Source of the DNA: Planococcus citri | Taxonomy: Eukaryota > Arthropoda > Insecta > Hemiptera > Pseudococcidae | DNA length: 64,000 nucleotides | Reading direction: 5' to 3' | Assembly: GCF_950023065.1 (NCBI RefSeq) | Contig: NC_088678.1 | Location: 76,603,590-76,667,589, forward strand | Part shown: one piece after another, positions 61,861-64,000 of the stretch | Position numbering within the stretch: the first letter of the stretch is position 1 | Layout: each line of letters opens with the position of its first letter | Translations under genes and position numbers: made by a program | The notes under the pieces: model-generated | Seen by the model: the letters and a program-made list of their open reading frames with translations, nothing else | Databases searched by the model: none | What the model was told of the DNA's origin: nothing

Positions 61861-62238
61861 GCTGCATTTGTTGAAATGTTGAAAGAGTTTCAAGTTTCAG
61901 TACCTATCTGAGCGTTAAAAATTGGATGATTTTTTTTTAAGCAACAATTTTTCATTCTGAAGTTTGCATTTTAAAATTTAATGAATTTGAAATTTGAAAT
62001 TTTTCAATACCTATTGCCAATATTTTGTCCAATTCTTATGATTTAAGAAAAAAATGTAACTAATTTATTCTAACATGTCAAAATTTTGAAAAAAATGACA
62101 ACTTCTTGATATTTTGAGATATTGAACTCTTAGTCTGTCTTTTGAAAACAAAAAAAGATCATAAATTGCCAAAATTCTGTCAAACTTTTTAAAAGTTGAA
62201 AAAAAAATTGTACACACTACGTAAGAAAAACAACTGAT

Positions 62239-62502
62239 ATCCCCCAAAAAATTCTCCGAAAAAGAATTGTACACCCCGCCCTTATCAAGAGAAAGAATGT
62301 AAATATTTTAGTAATAAAATGTTGTGATATAATTTTGAAAACCGCCCCCTAAAGTTCAACCAAATTTTTAAGGCTTTTCCTCCGAAGTCAAAATTATAAG
62401 TTAATTCTGAAACACCTTCTTTTTAACATAATTTTTGATCAAAATAAGCTTTCAATTATCAATACAAAACTATTAAGTATGTATAGGTTCAACAACAAAC
62501 AT

Positions 62503-62534
<32 letters not shown>

Positions 62535-63183
62535 TAGGACAGATACTTACAGAGTTTGAAGGAGCTTGTTAATCTAATCTGAACGTTGAACTGTGTCTAC
62601 CCCAATTTTTTTAGAAATTTTTTTGTTGTTGAACCCACACACTTAATAATTTTGTACTTATAATTGGTCTAAAAAAAATTTGGGCGGACACAGAGTTCGA
62701 AGAAGCTGGTTAATCTAATCTGAACGTTGAACTGGGTCCGCCTAAATTTTTTTTAGACCAATTATAAGTACAAAATTATTAAGTGTGTGGGTTCAACAAC
62801 AAAAAAATTTCTAAAAAAATTGGGGTAGACACAGTTCAACGTTCAGATTAGATTAACAAGCTCCTTCAAACTCTGTAAGTATCTGTCCTATTTTTTTTTT
62901 TTTTTTTTTTTTTTTAGAAATGTTTGTTGTTGAACCTATACATACTTAATAGTTTTGTATTGATAATTGAAAGCTTATTTTGATCAAAAATTATGTTAAA
63001 AAGAAGGTGTTTCAGAATTAACTTATAATTTTGACTTCGGAGGAAAAGCCTTAAAAATTTGGTTGAACTTTAGGGGGCGGTTTTCAAAATTATATCACAA
63101 CATTTTATTACTAAAATATTTACATTCTTTCTCTTGATAAGGGCGGGGTGTACAATTCTTTTTCGGAGAATTTTTTGGGGGAT
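62239..63183. repeat. Near-perfect 0.95-kb palindrome
   Basis: The arms 62239-62681 and 62744-63183 are mirror images. On reading I found no substitution between them; the only length difference is an A run of 28 against a T run of 25. The 62-base centre (62682-62743) is not symmetric. It is a variant of a block that is also present once in each arm (TTAATCTAATCTGAACGTTG). Confidence 0.85.
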
Positions 63184-63340
63184 TTGAAAATTTCAAAATA
63201 CTTAAAAAGTTCAAAATTCAATGCCCTTTCGAACTGTGAAATCAGTTGTGATCGAAGTATCATGGTTTTGGAGGAATGGGCTGCTGAAGTTGAGTACCTC
63301 GAGACAATGTGAAAATAATGGAAGCCCCCCCCCACCCGCG

Positions 63341-64000
63341 TGAGTTGTAGTTACTTTTGGAAATTTTGTGAAAAAATTAGTCCGACGTAGTACAAATATT
63401 TGAATTGAAATATTCCCCAGCAGTAAAAATAAAAACAAGAACAATTCCCTTAAAAATGTTTAAAAATACTTTTCATGCTGATATATTGGTAGAAAATGTG
63501 GAAAAAAATGTTAGAAAAATTGAGTTCATTCTACTGGCAATTTCATGATTGCTGAATTCAAAACAACAAAAACAAAACCGCTAGTGACAAAACTATCTAA
63601 TTTTTAGATCTGGGAGATGGATTTTTTAATTTTATGATTATTACTTAATATCATAATATGCAAAAGTTTTGGAAAAATCGTGATTTGAAAAGTAGAACAG
63701 TTACAGTTTTGATGAAAGAATTTGGTTTTTCTGATCTCAACATTTTTCAAATTCAATCATAGCCATCATAGGTTTCTTGAAATTGTAACTCTGTAGAAAA
63801 GAATTAAAGTTTTGAAAAATTTGTAGTTTGAAAAGTAGAACAACATAGAGTTTAAGTAATGTACTTAGTAGTAGGAGATTTTGATAAAAAATTATTCACG
63901 AATAATGATAATTTTTGAGAATCCAAATTTTAGGTCCCTGTCCAATAAATTGAATTTAGACAAAGAGTAATATAGATGCTTACAGTAATAGTGCAAATAT
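63341..64000. other. AT-rich end of window
   Basis: No gene or repeat was recognised after the truncated foldback arm. Confidence 0.4.

Larger units (their letters stand above)
59221..62238. mobile_element. DNA inserted in the foldback arm: repeats and a SINE-like block
   Basis: This fills the break in the foldback right arm together with the palindrome that follows. It opens with a small hairpin GGGTCACGCTCGTGACCC. It includes a tRNA-like block (60075-60152), related direct and inverted blocks about AACTCAAAGTTATGAAAA (60480-60930), and direct and inverted copies of CAGCGACTTTTTGAAAATT (61150-61860). No coding region is recognised. Confidence 0.5.
58036..63340. mobile_element. Second member of the 1.6-kb foldback family, split by a 4-kb insert
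   Basis: The left arm starts GGGTCATTCCATGTCAACTC at 58036. The centre has three or four units with GAACACGAATATGACGTCAG. The right arm runs to about 59218 (CACTTACAGTGCCATTTTGAAAT). It resumes at about 63184 (TTGAAAATTTCAAAATACTT through AATGGGCTGCTGAAGTTGAG) and stops at CCCACCCGCG (63340), lacking the outer 130 bp. Comparison with 47151-48765 shows the order is right and that only about 35 bp of arm are missing at the break. Confidence 0.75.

Overview
This is a eukaryotic, AT-rich, intron-containing and very repeat-dense nuclear sequence. The split genes with GT-AG introns, the RTE-type retroelements, the many small inverted-repeat elements and the frequent AGGTAGGTACCTACCT-like runs suggest an insect, plausibly a sap-feeding hemipteran such as a mealybug or scale insect. 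The taxon is inference. There are no operons, CRISPR arrays or rRNA genes.

The main content is a tandem pair of nine-exon genes for secreted pepsin-family (A1) proteins, copy A at 769-14470 and copy B at 31204-38157, both on the + strand. Reconstructed from splice sites, copy A encodes about 370 residues and follows pepsin from prosegment to C-terminus. In both copies both catalytic motifs are destroyed: the N-terminal DTGS is SLRH or SLEY, and the C-terminal DTGT is NPGA. The disulfide cysteines and the family hallmarks around them are kept. The proteins would therefore be pepsin-fold pseudoproteases. Copy A is fully open. Copy B has a TGA at codon 5, in the signal peptide, but exons 2-9 are open. 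The two copies share introns and about 4 kb of 3' flank. Another copy of the end of that flank lies at the very start of the window, and a diverged fragment of the flank precedes copy B, so the array probably continues to the left.

The introns and flanks act as a record of mobile elements, because each insertion can be checked against the empty site in the other copy. Copy A carries a 4-kb foldback element, a hAT-type MITE with a perfect 8-bp target duplication, a 1.1-kb hairpin, a 1.4-kb foldback and a 976-bp insert with a perfect 13-bp target duplication. Copy B carries a 1.4-kb insert, an 859-bp inverted-repeat element and a 2.2-kb foldback.

Between the copies (18.5-28.9 kb) lie one Kekkon-like leucine-rich-repeat exon on the - strand, a decayed RTE-clade retrotransposon, and nested foldback, LINE and minisatellite elements. 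To the right of copy B (44.7-64 kb) there are two foldback elements of one family, a pair of Tc1/mariner-type MITEs, a small acidic uncharacterised gene with two candidate splice forms, a tRNA-derived SINE-like head, and a roughly 0.95-kb palindrome whose arms look identical. Several of the foldback elements share a core around CGAATATGACGTC.
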